A DNA stretch of 64,000 bases from Synergistaceae bacterium (GTDB taxonomy: Bacteria; Synergistota; Synergistia; Synergistales; Synergistaceae), in the NCBI GenBank assembly GCA_021372895.1, contig JAJFTP010000095.1:25054-89053 (forward strand), written 5' to 3'. The notes beneath the pieces were generated by a model, which was not told the DNA's origin, made no database searches, and worked only from the letters and a program-made list of their open reading frames with translations. This document shows positions 27,762-38,286 of this stretch, in pieces; within the stretch, counting starts at the first letter, position 1; each line of letters opens with the position of its first letter. A program made the translations under genes and the position numbers.

Positions 27762-28835
27762 ATGGTTAAGAAACTTCTTCTTGCGGCAGGCGGCACAGGG
27801 GGGCATATATGGCCGGCAATTTCATTCGGACAGTGGCTTGGCAAACACAAGCCGGATGTCCATGTTGATTACGTCTGCGGGATGCGCCCACTGGAACTCG
27901 AGATATACAAATCTGCCAATATTATCCCAAACAGGCTGCCTGTGGACGGCTCCCCTTTCTCTGGAAGCGGGTTGCTGAAAAGAACCAAACGTGCAGGTTC
28001 TCTGTTTCCGGCTCTGTACAACGCAAGCAAAATAATAAAAAATTCTTCGCCGGACTGCTGTATGTTATTTGGCGGGTATGTTTCACTCCCGTTGCTGTTC
28101 GTCTGCCGTATGCTGAAAATACCGGTTGTCATGCACGAACAGAATGCATATGCCGGGAAGGTTACCCGGATCGCGTCAAAACTGAATGTCGATATATTTA
28201 CCGGTTGGAGCGAGTGTCCTCCTTTGCGCACCGGGGAATACACAAGAATCGGTGTGCCTGTTAGAGAGTTTGAGAGACTTGATCAGGATACTGCCTGGCG
28301 CACGCTTATGCTTTCGGAAAAAATGCCGGATGGGCCGAAGGTTATGGTATTGACCGGATCCCTTGGAAGCCAGCCGGTAAAAAAGATGATTTGCGATGTC
28401 GCAGGTATGGAGATGTTCAAGGATTGGAGCTTCGTTATACCTGCCGTTGCGGAGAAAAATGAAATGGCGGCAGACAATGTCTATTTGCTGCCAAAGACAT
28501 GGAATGCAGGGCTCCTATACAGCATCGCAGATATGGCTGTAATAAGGGCAGGGGGTTCAACTCTGACTGAAGTCGGTGTTATGGATATCCCGTCTGTTGT
28601 CATACCTTGGCGCGGTGCCGCTGACGATCACCAATACCACAATGCAGTTGCATTTATTGCCGAAAACAGAGCCATAATGTGGGATGGAAATGGCTCTGCT
28701 GAAGATTTTTCCAAGAAACTGCTGTCGCTGTATTCTATTTTTAAAGGACAGCAGGAAAGTTCGACATTTAAACGGTATAATAACGCGGGGCGAATTTGCG
28801 AGGATTTATGGCTGGCACTTTCTTCCCATTTTTGA
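27762..28835 (+). CDS. murG: Lipid II-forming GlcNAc transferase MurG
   Basis: This 357-aa peripheral membrane glycosyltransferase adds GlcNAc to lipid I. The diagnostic N-terminal loop AAGGTGGHIWPA (about 9-20) is present, as are MHEQNAYAGKVTRIAS and the sugar-nucleotide motif RAGGSTLTEVGVMDIPSV followed by PWRGAADDHQYHNA. ATG 27762 lies 4 bp after ftsW; the longer frame from 27726 would overlap ftsW without a better ribosome site. Confidence 0.95.
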   Translation: MVKKLLLAAGGTGGHIWPAISFGQWLGKHKPDVHVDYVCGMRPLELEIYKSANIIPNRLPVDGSPFSGSGLLKRTKRAGSLFPALYNASKIIKNSSPDCCMLFGGYVSLPLLFVCRMLKIPVVMHEQNAYAGKVTRIASKLNVDIFTGWSECPPLRTGEYTRIGVPVREFERLDQDTAWRTLMLSEKMPDGPKVMVLTGSLGSQPVKKMICDVAGMEMFKDWSFVIPAVAEKNEMAADNVYLLPKTWNAGLLYSIADMAVIRAGGSTLTEVGVMDIPSVVIPWRGAADDHQYHNAVAFIAENRAIMWDGNGSAEDFSKKLLSLYSIFKGQQESSTFKRYNNAGRICEDLWLALSSHF

Positions 28836-28849
28836 AAGGGGCGCTTGTT

Positions 28850-30289
28850 TTGCCACTGGAAGCAGATATTGATCTTAGAACTAAAAAAATCCACCTTATG
28901 GGTATCGGCGGCGCGGGGATGAGCGGTCTGGCTATCCTGCTTGACCAGATCGGGGCGGAGGTCTCGGGTTGTGATATGATACAGACCTCTTATTTTAAAA
29001 ATTTGAATCTTCATAATATTCCTATAGCTATGGGACACGAGGCAAAGCATATTGAGGATTTTATGCCTGACATACTGGTCTATTCGAGCGCCATCCCTAA
29101 TGACCACCCAGAGATATTGAATGCGTGGCAGCATGGCATTACAGTTGCCCGCAGGGCGGAAGTCCTTAGCCTTATCTTCAACGCAAGACGCGGAGTAGGC
29201 ATAGCCGGAACACATGGCAAAACTACCACTTCTTCGATGATATCTCTTATTGGGGAAATGGCTGGAATGGATCCAACTGTCGCTATCGGCGGAGAACTTT
29301 CAGATATAGGGACGAACGCAAAAATTGGCACCGGTGAATTTATGGTAGCGGAGCTTGACGAGAGCGATCGTTCTTTTGTATGTTTTCATCCGGAAATAGC
29401 GGTAATCACTAATATCGATTGGGATCACAGGGATCACTATATAACATTTAAATCTGTCACTGACGCTTTTGCCGAGTTTCTATCCAACAGAAAAGACGGA
29501 GGAAAGAGCATACTCTGCATGGAGGATGCGGGAGTCAACAAGCTATGCAGGGAATATCGCTTAAAGGAAGGCATCGTCACTTATGGCTGGGGTTCAGGCT
29601 GGAACTGGGGTGCAACTGAAGTCCAGCACAGCGTTGGCGGGGGGGTTTCTTACGCCATTAACTATAACGGGAAAAAACTGGACAGGATATCCTTGGTGGT
29701 TTCTGGAGAGCATAATGTGCTCAACTCTCTTGCAGCCTGCGCAGCTTCTTCTGAGATGGGTATTCTTTTATCAGAGGTAAAAAAAGCACTTGCCACGTTC
29801 AAGGGCGCGAAACGCAGGCTGCAGAAGATGGGTGAAGTCGGTGATATTTTAGTATATGATGACTATGGTCATCACCCCAACGAGATATGCGCGACTCTAA
29901 GCACTATACGTAAGATATTTCCGGATAGGCGGTTAGTTACCATATTCCAGCCTCACCGTTTCAGCCGGACCGCGGCACTCTACAAGGAGTTCGCCGACGT
30001 ACTCTCGCTTGCGGACAGTGCGTTTATTTTGCCCATATACGGATCTGACGAGGTCCCTATAGATGGAGTCTCCTCACAAATGATATTTGACGCAGTCTCC
30101 GAGAATAACAGAGCCAATTATGAACTCTCAGGAAATTTTGATGATCTGGTGAAATCTGTTTGTATAAATGCAAGGGATGGCGATATTATCCTGACGATAG
30201 GGGCCGGCAGTGTCGGGACCCTTGGCAGGAAGATATGCAGGACGCTGGCCGAAATGAGATCATCGGCAGAAAAAGATCAACTTGCTTAA
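28850..30289 (+). CDS. murC: UDP-MurNAc:L-alanine ligase MurC
   Basis: This 479-aa ligase adds the first L-Ala. It has the N-terminal IHLMGIGGAGMSGLA nucleotide-fold motif, the P-loop GTHGKTTTSSM (about 125-135), and VYDDYGHHPNEI, diagnostic of MurC. I chose TTG 28850, which follows GAAAGGGG and gives a normal N-terminus. ATG 28808 or the frame opening at 28796 would overlap murG and add hydrophobic residues not seen in the family. It overlaps murB by 8 bp. Confidence 0.93.
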   Translation: MPLEADIDLRTKKIHLMGIGGAGMSGLAILLDQIGAEVSGCDMIQTSYFKNLNLHNIPIAMGHEAKHIEDFMPDILVYSSAIPNDHPEILNAWQHGITVARRAEVLSLIFNARRGVGIAGTHGKTTTSSMISLIGEMAGMDPTVAIGGELSDIGTNAKIGTGEFMVAELDESDRSFVCFHPEIAVITNIDWDHRDHYITFKSVTDAFAEFLSNRKDGGKSILCMEDAGVNKLCREYRLKEGIVTYGWGSGWNWGATEVQHSVGGGVSYAINYNGKKLDRISLVVSGEHNVLNSLAACAASSEMGILLSEVKKALATFKGAKRRLQKMGEVGDILVYDDYGHHPNEICATLSTIRKIFPDRRLVTIFQPHRFSRTAALYKEFADVLSLADSAFILPIYGSDEVPIDGVSSQMIFDAVSENNRANYELSGNFDDLVKSVCINARDGDIILTIGAGSVGTLGRKICRTLAEMRSSAEKDQLA

Positions 30290-31166
30290 AAATTATCCGC
30301 TGCGCGAGCTCAATACATGGAATGTCGGGGGATGCTGTTCTTTTTTTGCATCACCCCGCTCAATTAAGGATGCACATGACATCCTCCTATCTGCTCTGCG
30401 CGGAGGAGAGAGGCTTTATATACTTGGAGGAGGCTCTAATATTCTTGTAAATGACGGACATTTACAGGCAGTGGTTCTGTATACCGGATATCTCAATGGG
30501 ATATATATAAAAGAAGTAACTTCAGATGGCATCGTTCAGATTGAAGTTGAGTCCGGATTTTCTGTCAGAAAACTGCAGGAGCTTGCCATCAAGAATGGAT
30601 GGGGAGGCCTGGAATTCCTGACCGGTATTCCGGGGAGCGTCGGGGGGGCGCTTTGGGGTAATGCAGGAGCCCAAGGCGAAGGGTTTTCCCCTCTGGTTAA
30701 AATACTTGACACCGTTGATTATGACGGCAACATAAGCATACTGACCGAAAAAGATTTGAACTGGAATTATCGCGAATGTCCATGTGACAGAGAAAAGACG
30801 CTCTTCATTACAAAATGTACTCTTAAACTTAGCAAGGCATCGCAAAATGTCATATTCGAACGTATGAAATATTTTGCCGAGATGAAAAAGGGGCAGCCGC
30901 TTGGCAAAAAAACCGCCGGCTGTGTCTTTAAAAACCCCCCAGGGGACAGCGCCGGCCGGTTGCTGGATGGCGCCGGATGTAAAGGGATCAGTATTGGCGG
31001 CGCAGTTGTATCTGAAATTCATGCTAATTTTATAGTAAATAAGGGCGATGCAACTGCCCGGGATATTTTTACGCTCAGTGAGCGATGCAGGGAACGTGTT
31101 TATTCACAATATGGGGTAGGGCTTGATTATGAAATTCATTTTTTCGGGGATTTCGAGAAAAGCTAA
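30282..31166 (+). CDS. murB: UDP-N-acetylenolpyruvoylglucosamine reductase MurB
   Basis: This 294-aa FAD enzyme reduces UDP-GlcNAc-enolpyruvate to UDP-MurNAc. FAD-binding motifs YILGGGSNILV (about 47-57) and LEFLTGIPGSVGGALWGNAGA are clear, and the C-terminal substrate motif KTAGCVFKNPPGDSAGRLL is that of type II MurB. The residue equivalent to the E. coli catalytic Ser229 is Cys214 here. The start is TTG 30282, with no strong Shine-Dalgarno; translation probably continues from murC. Confidence 0.93.
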   Translation: MLKNYPLRELNTWNVGGCCSFFASPRSIKDAHDILLSALRGGERLYILGGGSNILVNDGHLQAVVLYTGYLNGIYIKEVTSDGIVQIEVESGFSVRKLQELAIKNGWGGLEFLTGIPGSVGGALWGNAGAQGEGFSPLVKILDTVDYDGNISILTEKDLNWNYRECPCDREKTLFITKCTLKLSKASQNVIFERMKYFAEMKKGQPLGKKTAGCVFKNPPGDSAGRLLDGAGCKGISIGGAVVSEIHANFIVNKGDATARDIFTLSERCRERVYSQYGVGLDYEIHFFGDFEKS

Positions 31167-31950
31167 GAATAAAATCAAAATCTGCCTGATCCTGGCTGCA
31201 CTTGTGGCCGGGTCTCTGATTGCTGTAGAGTCAAGGTATGCCGTCTTCAGGCTCCGGGACATTGAAGTCTCCCCGCAGGGTATACTGCCGCAGCATGCCA
31301 TCTGGGGCACTCTTTCTTCTGCACAGGAACGATGCTGGCCTTTTTTCTGGGTTTTAAGAGGCAGCTATGAAGGACTCATTGAAAAATATTATCCTGTGGA
31401 TATCAAATTATTTCTGTCCGGCTGGGGCAGGGTCACAATGAAAGTTTTTCCCCTGAAACCTGCTTTTATGATGTACTGGGGCGGCAGATTCTGGTATGTC
31501 TCGACAGGAGGCAAGGTGTGGCAGGCTTCTCTTGTAGAAAATAAGTTTGTCCCCGAAGAAGCAGTGCGCTCACTCCCGATCCTTTCCTGGGGCAGTGACA
31601 GAATAACTCCGATCGATCTGACTGCGGATCATGGCAACGTATTGTCTTCGAGCCTTCCGATCCCGCGAATATTGAAATGGTATGAAAATCTCAACTCCAT
31701 CGGATGGAGTCACAGTGTTAAATTTATCCAGGCAGGAGTCAAGGAGGGCCAGCCCGTTGTGCGGCTTATATTTTATAATCAGGTCGGAGAAAGCGGCGTA
31801 GACATGCTTTTTACTGATGACCCTGCGGAATGGCATGCGTCAGCCCTTGCCGTAAAAAAAATATATCAGGATCCAAAGAAGATCCCGCCAGGAATATCCA
31901 TAGATACGACATACAAGGATAAGATTTTAGTCAAAAATAAGGTAGAATAG
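31129..31950 (+). CDS. ftsQ: FtsQ/DivIB-like division protein
   Basis: This 273-aa protein has a basic N-terminus, one membrane span (about 18-36), and an extracytoplasmic part that starts with FRLRDIEVSPQGILP. That segment resembles the first strand of a POTRA domain, as in FtsQ/DivIB. The rest is only weakly family-like. Position between murB and ftsA is the classic FtsQ locus. ATG 31129 lies inside murB (38-bp overlap); TTG 31123 is an alternative. A gap of 42 bp with a GAGGGGG site precedes ftsA. Confidence 0.75.
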   Translation: MKFIFSGISRKAKNKIKICLILAALVAGSLIAVESRYAVFRLRDIEVSPQGILPQHAIWGTLSSAQERCWPFFWVLRGSYEGLIEKYYPVDIKLFLSGWGRVTMKVFPLKPAFMMYWGGRFWYVSTGGKVWQASLVENKFVPEEAVRSLPILSWGSDRITPIDLTADHGNVLSSSLPIPRILKWYENLNSIGWSHSVKFIQAGVKEGQPVVRLIFYNQVGESGVDMLFTDDPAEWHASALAVKKIYQDPKKIPPGISIDTTYKDKILVKNKVE

Positions 31951-31992
31951 ACACCATATTATTAAATCTTATTAGAAGAGGGGGCTATTTGC

Positions 31993-33345
31993 TTGTTTAA
32001 GAAAGCCTCAGGTTATTTGGCAGAAAAAGAACCAGAACTGCTTGCGGGCCTCGATCTTGGTACGAGCAAAGTCACAGTTGTGGTTGCAGAGCGTGAGCAG
32101 GGCAGCGACGAAGCTCAGATTATCGGAGTCGGTCAGGCTCCCTCAAACGGGATAAGAAAAGGTCTCATTGTGAACCTTGATCAGGCCGTTCGTTCGGTTA
32201 AGCAGGCCGTCAACGATGCACAAAACATGGTTGGTCAGGACATAACGGAGGTAACTGTCGCTTTCGGGGGGGGAGAAGTGACAAGTATACGCTCTAAGGG
32301 CATGGTTTCTCTTGGGCGCAGCCCGCGGCCGGTAATGCAGCTTGACATTGAACGTGTGATTGAAGCTGCTCAGGCAGATGTGGCTGTCCCTGCTAATCAA
32401 AGCATTCTGCATACGATACCGGTCGAATATTCACTTGATGGTAATGTCGGGATAGATGATCCTCTCGGCATGACGGCGATGAGACTTGATATACAGCTAC
32501 AGTCCGTTATAGTCCCTACTGCTACCATTCAGAATGTGCTGAACTGTGTCGACAAGGCCGGTCTTGATGTTTCAGGGCTTATTATAAAGCCACTGGCTGC
32601 GGCGCTCGGAGTTCTTTCTCCGGAAGAGGCCCTTGCCGGTGCGGCTGTGATAGATATCGGGGGCGGCACGACCGGCGTTGCCGTATTCTCAGATGGGAGG
32701 CCGAAACACCTTGGCCTTATTTCGGTCGGCGGAGATCATATCACGAATGATGTCGGCAATGTTCTTAAACTCCCGCTAAATAAGGCAGAAGAATTAAAAA
32801 GAGAGGTATCTGTCTTTACAGCCCCCGAGGATGCAGAAGAAATAATTGATTTTGTCTACAACACACGAAACTATAGACTCTCAAAACTTGACCTGTACGA
32901 AATTGTCAGATGCCGGTTAGAGGAACTTTTTGACGTCCTTGTAAGGCCTGAGATAAAAGCAGCCGATATTTCAATGCTGCCTGCCGGGATCATACTTACA
33001 GGAGGTGTTTCCAAAACTGAGGGCATAGATGCATTTCTGCTGGATATGATGGATCTTCCGGCGCGCGTGTCTGTCCCCATAGATGCCGGACGTATGCCGC
33101 CGGGGAGGAACACGCAGGAATATTCATCTGCTGCCGGGATTATCCGATATATAATAGAAAGGGAAAGGGATCCGTTCCGTTACCTTGATAATCCGCTCAT
33201 TATGAAAAACGGCAATGATGCCGTCGGCGCCAGGCAGTCGATAATACCCGATAGGGGAATACCGATCCAGACAAAAGATAAAATTCCCGGCAGCGGCTTC
33301 GATCCTTTCGGCAGTCTTAAAAAAATATTTCGTGATTTGTTTTGA
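31993..33345 (+). CDS. ftsA: Cell division protein FtsA
   Basis: This 450-aa actin-like protein tethers FtsZ to the membrane. ATPase-fold motifs are present: [16 protein letters not shown] near the N-terminus, the [16 protein letters not shown] phosphate loop (about 215-230), and [14 protein letters not shown]. The C-terminus ([14 protein letters not shown]) is a typical amphipathic membrane-targeting helix. TTG 31993 is preceded by GAGGGGG at 8-nt spacing. Confidence 0.95.
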   Translation: MFKKASGYLAEKEPELLAGLDLGTSKVTVVVAEREQGSDEAQIIGVGQAPSNGIRKGLIVNLDQAVRSVKQAVNDAQNMVGQDITEVTVAFGGGEVTSIRSKGMVSLGRSPRPVMQLDIERVIEAAQADVAVPANQSILHTIPVEYSLDGNVGIDDPLGMTAMRLDIQLQSVIVPTATIQNVLNCVDKAGLDVSGLIIKPLAAALGVLSPEEALAGAAVIDIGGGTTGVAVFSDGRPKHLGLISVGGDHITNDVGNVLKLPLNKAEELKREVSVFTAPEDAEEIIDFVYNTRNYRLSKLDLYEIVRCRLEELFDVLVRPEIKAADISMLPAGIILTGGVSKTEGIDAFLLDMMDLPARVSVPIDAGRMPPGRNTQEYSSAAGIIRYIIERERDPFRYLDNPLIMKNGNDAVGARQSIIPDRGIPIQTKDKIPGSGFDPFGSLKKIFRDLF

Positions 33346-33380
33346 TTTATAATTCCCGAAGAATTAGGAGGGAGGCAGTT

Positions 33381-34766
33381 ATGCCTGAGATGTCAGAAAT
33401 ATTCCAGCTTGATAAATCAAACTATCCCACAAGGGAAATCATAAAGGTCATAGGAGTAGGCGGTGCCGGAAACAATGCCCTTAACCATATAATCAGGGGC
33501 GGCATATGCGGTGTGGAGTTTATTGCTGCGAATACGGATGTGGCGCATCTGGAGCTGTCAGAGGCCCCCTCGAGGATCATACTTGGCAAAGAGCTTACAA
33601 AGGGTCTGGGGGCCGGATCTGACCCTGAGATCGGCTGTAAATCGGCACAGGAATCCAGGGAGGAAATCCGTGCGGCAATTGAAGGAGCAGATATGGTCTT
33701 TATAGCTGCCGGAATGGGCGGCGGTACCGGGACCGGAGCGGCACCGGTGATTGCATCTCTGGCAAGGGATGCCGGTTCGCTCGTTGTTGCGGTCGTCACA
33801 CGGCCGTTCATGTTTGAGGGCAGGAGACGTATAGCTCAGGCAGAATCAGGCATAATACAGCTCAGGGATAAAGTGGACGCACTTATTGTCATTCCGAACG
33901 ACAGGCTGCTGAGCATTACTGATAAAAAAACTTCAATAAATGATGCGTTCCGTCTTGCGGACGGAGTCCTCCATCAGGCAGTGCAGGGGGTAACAGACCT
34001 TATACTGCGCCCTGGACTGGTAAATGTTGACTTTGCCGACGTTAAGACGATAATGTCGAACGCCGGGACGGCAATTATGGGAATAGGAGAGGGCTACGGA
34101 GAAAAACGCGCTGCCACTGCAGCCTACAATGCTATAAACAGTCCTCTGATGGAGACCAGGATGAGCGGTGCAAAGGGAATACTTTTTAACATCACAGGCG
34201 GGGCAAACGTAGGGATCCACGAGGTTGAAGAGGCTACCAGAATAATAACAGAGGCGGCAGATGAAGATGCATTTATTATCTGGGGGCATCTTTTTGACCC
34301 AGAGATGGAGGATTCTATTCAGATTACGGTCATAGCAACCGGTTTTGACTCTTCTGACATAAATAAACAGGACAAAACAATTCCTGATGTACCTATAATT
34401 ACAAACAGCAATCTTAATATTTCTGCTGTCAAGAATTTAAACATGTTTACGTCCGGAAAATCATCTGGTGTCACGCACAATACTACAGCAGGACAGGTTT
34501 TCCGTCCGGTAATAAAGGCAGAAAAGCCGCCGGTATCATCAGAAGTCATACAAGACATAAGGGGAGAGGAGCCGACATTTGAGAGCGAGGCTCGCCATGT
34601 TATAAAAAAATCCTCTTTTGATCAGGGTGTTGCTGTGATAAAGCAGCCTCGCGCGGCAATTTCTCAGCCGATGACCTCGGCAGAGGAAGATCTCTTTAAG
34701 GGCAGCGGTGTTCCTGTTGACCAATATGATATTCCCGCCTATATCAGACGGAGGCGTAAATCCTGA
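33381..34766 (+). CDS. ftsZ: Cell division GTPase FtsZ
   Basis: This 461-aa tubulin homologue forms the division ring. The GTP signature [10 protein letters not shown] lies near residues 112-121, the T7 synergy loop NVDFADVK near 214, and the N-terminal [15 protein letters not shown] is standard. After a variable linker (about 330-440) it ends with the conserved tail peptide [14 protein letters not shown], which binds FtsA. ATG 33381 follows GGAGGGAGG; the open frame from 33342 overlaps ftsA and is not needed. A TATAAT (33348-33353) in the gap could be a -10 but lacks a -35. Confidence 0.98.
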   Translation: MPEMSEIFQLDKSNYPTREIIKVIGVGGAGNNALNHIIRGGICGVEFIAANTDVAHLELSEAPSRIILGKELTKGLGAGSDPEIGCKSAQESREEIRAAIEGADMVFIAAGMGGGTGTGAAPVIASLARDAGSLVVAVVTRPFMFEGRRRIAQAESGIIQLRDKVDALIVIPNDRLLSITDKKTSINDAFRLADGVLHQAVQGVTDLILRPGLVNVDFADVKTIMSNAGTAIMGIGEGYGEKRAATAAYNAINSPLMETRMSGAKGILFNITGGANVGIHEVEEATRIITEAADEDAFIIWGHLFDPEMEDSIQITVIATGFDSSDINKQDKTIPDVPIITNSNLNISAVKNLNMFTSGKSSGVTHNTTAGQVFRPVIKAEKPPVSSEVIQDIRGEEPTFESEARHVIKKSSFDQGVAVIKQPRAAISQPMTSAEEDLFKGSGVPVDQYDIPAYIRRRRKS

Positions 34767-36301
34767 ATATTAGAGAAAGGCCCGGTGCATCGACAGGAAA
34801 AATAACAGCTTGGCAGAGTTGGGAAAAATATCGTGTCGATGAAAAATGGACAACAGGACTGCCTAAGGGTGGAGATCTCCCTTGGGCTTTGTTTTATCCG
34901 GCGGATTATTCAATAGGGGCATCTAATCTTGGCATCCATTATGTTTTCAGACTCCTCAGAGAGTCGGGTGTGGCGGTTGAACGTTTTTTTGCGGAGCCCA
35001 TACCTTATCGCTCAGTTGATGCTGACACGCTGCTGGAGCGATTCCCCATAATAACTGCCGGAGTGTCGTATGAGGCCGGAGCTGATGTTTTCTTCAGGTG
35101 GCTCCACGGAGCACATGTCCCGCTTATGCCCGCTGACAGGGCGGCCGGAGGTTATCCGGTGATTGGGGCAGGCGGGGCGATGACTTATATAAACCCGCTT
35201 ATCCTCTCCGGCGTATGTGATTTTATCGTACTTGGGGATGCCCTGGATGTACTTCCGCACATGACCGACTGTCTGAGACGCTACATGTCCGGCGGAGACA
35301 GGAAATTATTATGGGAGGAGCTGGCGGGACATCCTTCGATCCTTGTACCTCCAATTCATCTTTCCTGCGGGGGCACCATGGCAAAGAGGATTACAGGAAG
35401 GTGTCTGCCTCTTGATTCAACCTACCCTATGTACAACAGCTGGGTCACGCCCAAGAGCGTGTTTGGGAACTCGTTGCTTTTGGAACTCCAAAGAGGCTGC
35501 ATAAGGAACTGTTCTTACTGTACTCTACCCGGATGTTTTGGAAAAATGAGATCACGCGGTTTTGGGACTATTAAAAAAGAGCTGGACAAAGTGCTTGAGA
35601 TAACATCCGTGCAGAAGATAGGGCTTGTTACTCCTGAAGCCGGGGATTATGCCGACATGGATCAGCTGCTTGAATATCTTGAGATAAAAAACATGAACGT
35701 TTCTTTTGCTTCTTTGAGGCTTGACCGGTTGACTGAAAAAATGTTAGCCGCACTTATCAGAGGAGGCCGACACAGCATAACGGTAGCACCTGAGACAGGA
35801 AGCGACGATTTAAGGTTTTCCTGCGGGAAAAAATTTACAAATGAACTGATACTTGAAAAGCTTTCCCTTGCCAAAGCAATGGGCATTGATCAGGTAAAAC
35901 TCTATTTTATGGTTGGTCTGCCGGAAGAAAATGAAGAACATATTTCCGCCATCAGCAAACTTTGTAGTTCCGTAATTGAGGAAACAGGGCAAAATCTTAT
36001 ATTATCTGTAAACCCGTTTGTACCGAAACCCGGTACCCAATGGATGAAAGCCCCTTTTGTAGGGATTTCCGAAATACGTAAAAAATACAGAAGAATTGCA
36101 TCAGAGATCCGCAGTATAGGCAAAAAAGCTCCGCAGATGAGATTTACGAGCCCTAAAGAGGCCGAAACTGAGTTTGATCTTACATGGTACGGATATTTTG
36201 ACAGTATTAATCTGGCAAAAGAGATAAGCTCCGGACAAAAAAATAAAAATGCACATTCCAGCAGAGACAAAACACTGTTAGAATTAGACAGTCTCAGGTA
36301 G
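34763..36301 (+). CDS. Radical SAM protein, probable CTG start overlapping ftsZ stop
   Basis: This protein carries the radical SAM motif C246-x3-C250-x2-C253 (GCIRNCSYC) and a preceding domain ([16 protein letters not shown]) like the N-terminal B12-binding-like part of the TIGR03960-type family. Its reaction is unknown. The frame is coding-like from the ftsZ stop onward, but no ATG, GTG or TTG occurs before TTG 34889, which would remove part of the conserved domain. CTG 34763 lies exactly 8 nt after GGAGG (34750-34754) and overlaps the ftsZ TGA as CTGA, so I take it as start (512 aa). ATT 34769 is another option. Confidence 0.75.
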   Translation: MNIRERPGASTGKITAWQSWEKYRVDEKWTTGLPKGGDLPWALFYPADYSIGASNLGIHYVFRLLRESGVAVERFFAEPIPYRSVDADTLLERFPIITAGVSYEAGADVFFRWLHGAHVPLMPADRAAGGYPVIGAGGAMTYINPLILSGVCDFIVLGDALDVLPHMTDCLRRYMSGGDRKLLWEELAGHPSILVPPIHLSCGGTMAKRITGRCLPLDSTYPMYNSWVTPKSVFGNSLLLELQRGCIRNCSYCTLPGCFGKMRSRGFGTIKKELDKVLEITSVQKIGLVTPEAGDYADMDQLLEYLEIKNMNVSFASLRLDRLTEKMLAALIRGGRHSITVAPETGSDDLRFSCGKKFTNELILEKLSLAKAMGIDQVKLYFMVGLPEENEEHISAISKLCSSVIEETGQNLILSVNPFVPKPGTQWMKAPFVGISEIRKKYRRIASEIRSIGKKAPQMRFTSPKEAETEFDLTWYGYFDSINLAKEISSGQKNKNAHSSRDKTLLELDSLR

Positions 36302-36325
36302 TCTTATGCAAAGGGGTGGGATTGG

Positions 36326-37012
36326 ATGGTAACAAGAAAAACGCACAACTACAAAGAAAGGAAGCCAATGGCTACTTTTGGACAGTTTATATTGCCGTTG
36401 GCAGCGCTTATGGCTTTAGCACTTCTGTTTTTCAGTGTTAAATTATTCTTTCTTGATCCGAACGATGCATCGATGCCGATCGAAAATCAGATCGCGACCG
36501 AGCAGCCTCGGTCAAATGATGATAAAAAGAATGAGGTGGCTCCAACAGGGCAGACGATCGTAAAGAAAGAAGAGAAGAAAACTTCCCCTGTCGTTATTGC
36601 AAAGCCTGTTGATGCAAATAAGTCAGAGGTAAAACAGGAAACGAAAGCTATTCCGACAGATATAAAACAGGAAAAAATACCGCCTAAAACAACAATTCAG
36701 CAGAATACAGCCAAGACAGGCACAGTTCAACCGGCGTCTGTAAAGCAACAGCCATCTGCTTCTTTAGAAGAAAAGGGGGCTGGGCGCTGGGATGTACAGA
36801 TAGGCGGTTTTTCATCTAAAAACAATGCGCAACAGATTTTTGAAAAAGCTAAAGAACAAGGATATGATGTTTATATGATTGAATCTGTGTTCAATAATGC
36901 ACCCTTTTACAAGGTTCGCGTAAAAGGCGCGAATAACAAAGATGATGCACAGAAAATATCGTCCAAACTTCAGGAAAAGGGATATCCCGTATATCTTGTC
37001 GAAATAAAATAA
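36326..37012 (+). CDS. SPOR-domain membrane protein
   Basis: This 228-aa protein has a short cytoplasmic tail, a single membrane span (about 19-41), a long polar linker rich in Lys, Thr, Gln and Pro (45-150), and a C-terminal SPOR domain (about 155-228). SPOR domains bind peptide-stripped septal glycan, so a role at the division site is likely, consistent with its place after ftsZ. The domain begins RWDVQIGGFSSKNNAQQIF and contains the typical YKVRVKG strand. ATG 36326 follows AAGGGGTGGG; an in-frame ATG at 36368 would be just before the membrane span. Confidence 0.85.
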   Translation: MVTRKTHNYKERKPMATFGQFILPLAALMALALLFFSVKLFFLDPNDASMPIENQIATEQPRSNDDKKNEVAPTGQTIVKKEEKKTSPVVIAKPVDANKSEVKQETKAIPTDIKQEKIPPKTTIQQNTAKTGTVQPASVKQQPSASLEEKGAGRWDVQIGGFSSKNNAQQIFEKAKEQGYDVYMIESVFNNAPFYKVRVKGANNKDDAQKISSKLQEKGYPVYLVEIK

Positions 37013-37050
37013 GCAGTAATTTTTTCAATCGATGAAAGGCAGCTGAGTTT

Positions 37051-38286
37051 ATGGCAGGTTTTGTAAAAGAGGTGACACCAAGGCTACAGGCACTGGAATA
37101 TGTGTCTGGATCTCTCTGTTTTCCCTGGGATACGAATCTCCGTGTGATCCCTCTGGAAAATTCAATAGGGAGAAGACTTTCCAATGCACAGTTATCCGAT
37201 ATGCCTTATCCACCTTATACCAGAAGCCTGCGTGATGGGTATGCCGTACGGAGTTCGGATGTATCGGCGGCCACATATGGTACGCCAACCTTTCTGAACA
37301 AGATCGGCGAAGTTACAATGGGAATAATTCCAGATGTCCTTATTTCTAGCGGAGAAGCGGCGGCTATTCCGACCGGAGGCGTTTTGCCTGAGGGCACGGA
37401 TTCAGTTGTTATGCTTGAGGATACTTGTCTTACGGGCGGTTGGGTCGAAGTACGCAAAGGCGTGCAGTCAGGTGAAAATATTATAAAAGCCGGAGAAGAG
37501 ATAAAAGTCGGAGAACAGATACTCGGGAGAGGAGATATTGTTGATTTCCGCTCTGTCAGCCTGCTTGCGACTCTTGGAATAAATAAGGTCTCCACGGTGG
37601 ACCTTCGAATAAATCTACTCAGCACAGGTGATGAGATCGTACCGGTGGAGGTTTCTCCGTTGCCGCCAGGTTGTATAAGGGATGCCAATGGATTGTCTTT
37701 GTGCGCGATGCTGCAGCGTTATGGATTTGCCTCGGAATACCGCGGGATAGTCTCCGACGATGGCGTACTTTTTGAGAAAAGAGTTGCTGATGAGCTTGCG
37801 GATTGTGACGTGCTTGTCTTGAGCGGAGGGTCGTCTGTGGGCGTCAGGGATCATTGCTCCAGAGTGCTGGAATCATTGCCTTCGCCCGGACTTCTTGTCC
37901 GTGGTGTAAATATAGTGCCGGGCAAACCGACTCTTATAGCAGGCTGTTATGATAAAAAGAAACTTGTCGTGAGTCTGCCCGGACATCCTTTGTCTTGCCT
38001 TACGGCAGCTTATGTCATTCTTATTCCTCTTTTGCTGCTGCTTATAGGTGCGGAGAATGAAACGCATGGAAACAGGTTATTTCTTGAGCTTGCAAAAGAT
38101 CTGACTGCCAGATCGGGCCCGGAGGAATTTACTCCGTGTTGTATAAAGGCTGATGGGAGGGTCTCTCCTCTTCTTGCGAAATCAGGGTATGTATCCGGGT
38201 TGACGTCAGCTGACGGGCTGATCAGAATACCTGAGGATCGTGAAACGATGAGAGCCGGAGATATCGTGGAGGTGTGGACATGGTAA
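37051..38286 (+). CDS. moeA: Molybdopterin molybdenumtransferase MoeA, copy 1
   Basis: This 411-aa protein inserts Mo (or W) into adenylylated molybdopterin. Family motifs include the early SLRDGYAVRSSD, GGVLPEGTDSVVMLED, GENIIKAGEEIKVGE, STGDEIVP, the VLSGGSSVGVRD motif of the MoCF domain, and VPGKPTLIAG followed by VSLPGHPLSC. The N-terminal half is the MoeA N domain, and the C-terminal about 80 residues form MoeA domain IV. It is the first of two adjacent moeA genes and overlaps the next by 7 bp. Confidence 0.92.
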   Translation: MAGFVKEVTPRLQALEYVSGSLCFPWDTNLRVIPLENSIGRRLSNAQLSDMPYPPYTRSLRDGYAVRSSDVSAATYGTPTFLNKIGEVTMGIIPDVLISSGEAAAIPTGGVLPEGTDSVVMLEDTCLTGGWVEVRKGVQSGENIIKAGEEIKVGEQILGRGDIVDFRSVSLLATLGINKVSTVDLRINLLSTGDEIVPVEVSPLPPGCIRDANGLSLCAMLQRYGFASEYRGIVSDDGVLFEKRVADELADCDVLVLSGGSSVGVRDHCSRVLESLPSPGLLVRGVNIVPGKPTLIAGCYDKKKLVVSLPGHPLSCLTAAYVILIPLLLLLIGAENETHGNRLFLELAKDLTARSGPEEFTPCCIKADGRVSPLLAKSGYVSGLTSADGLIRIPEDRETMRAGDIVEVWTW

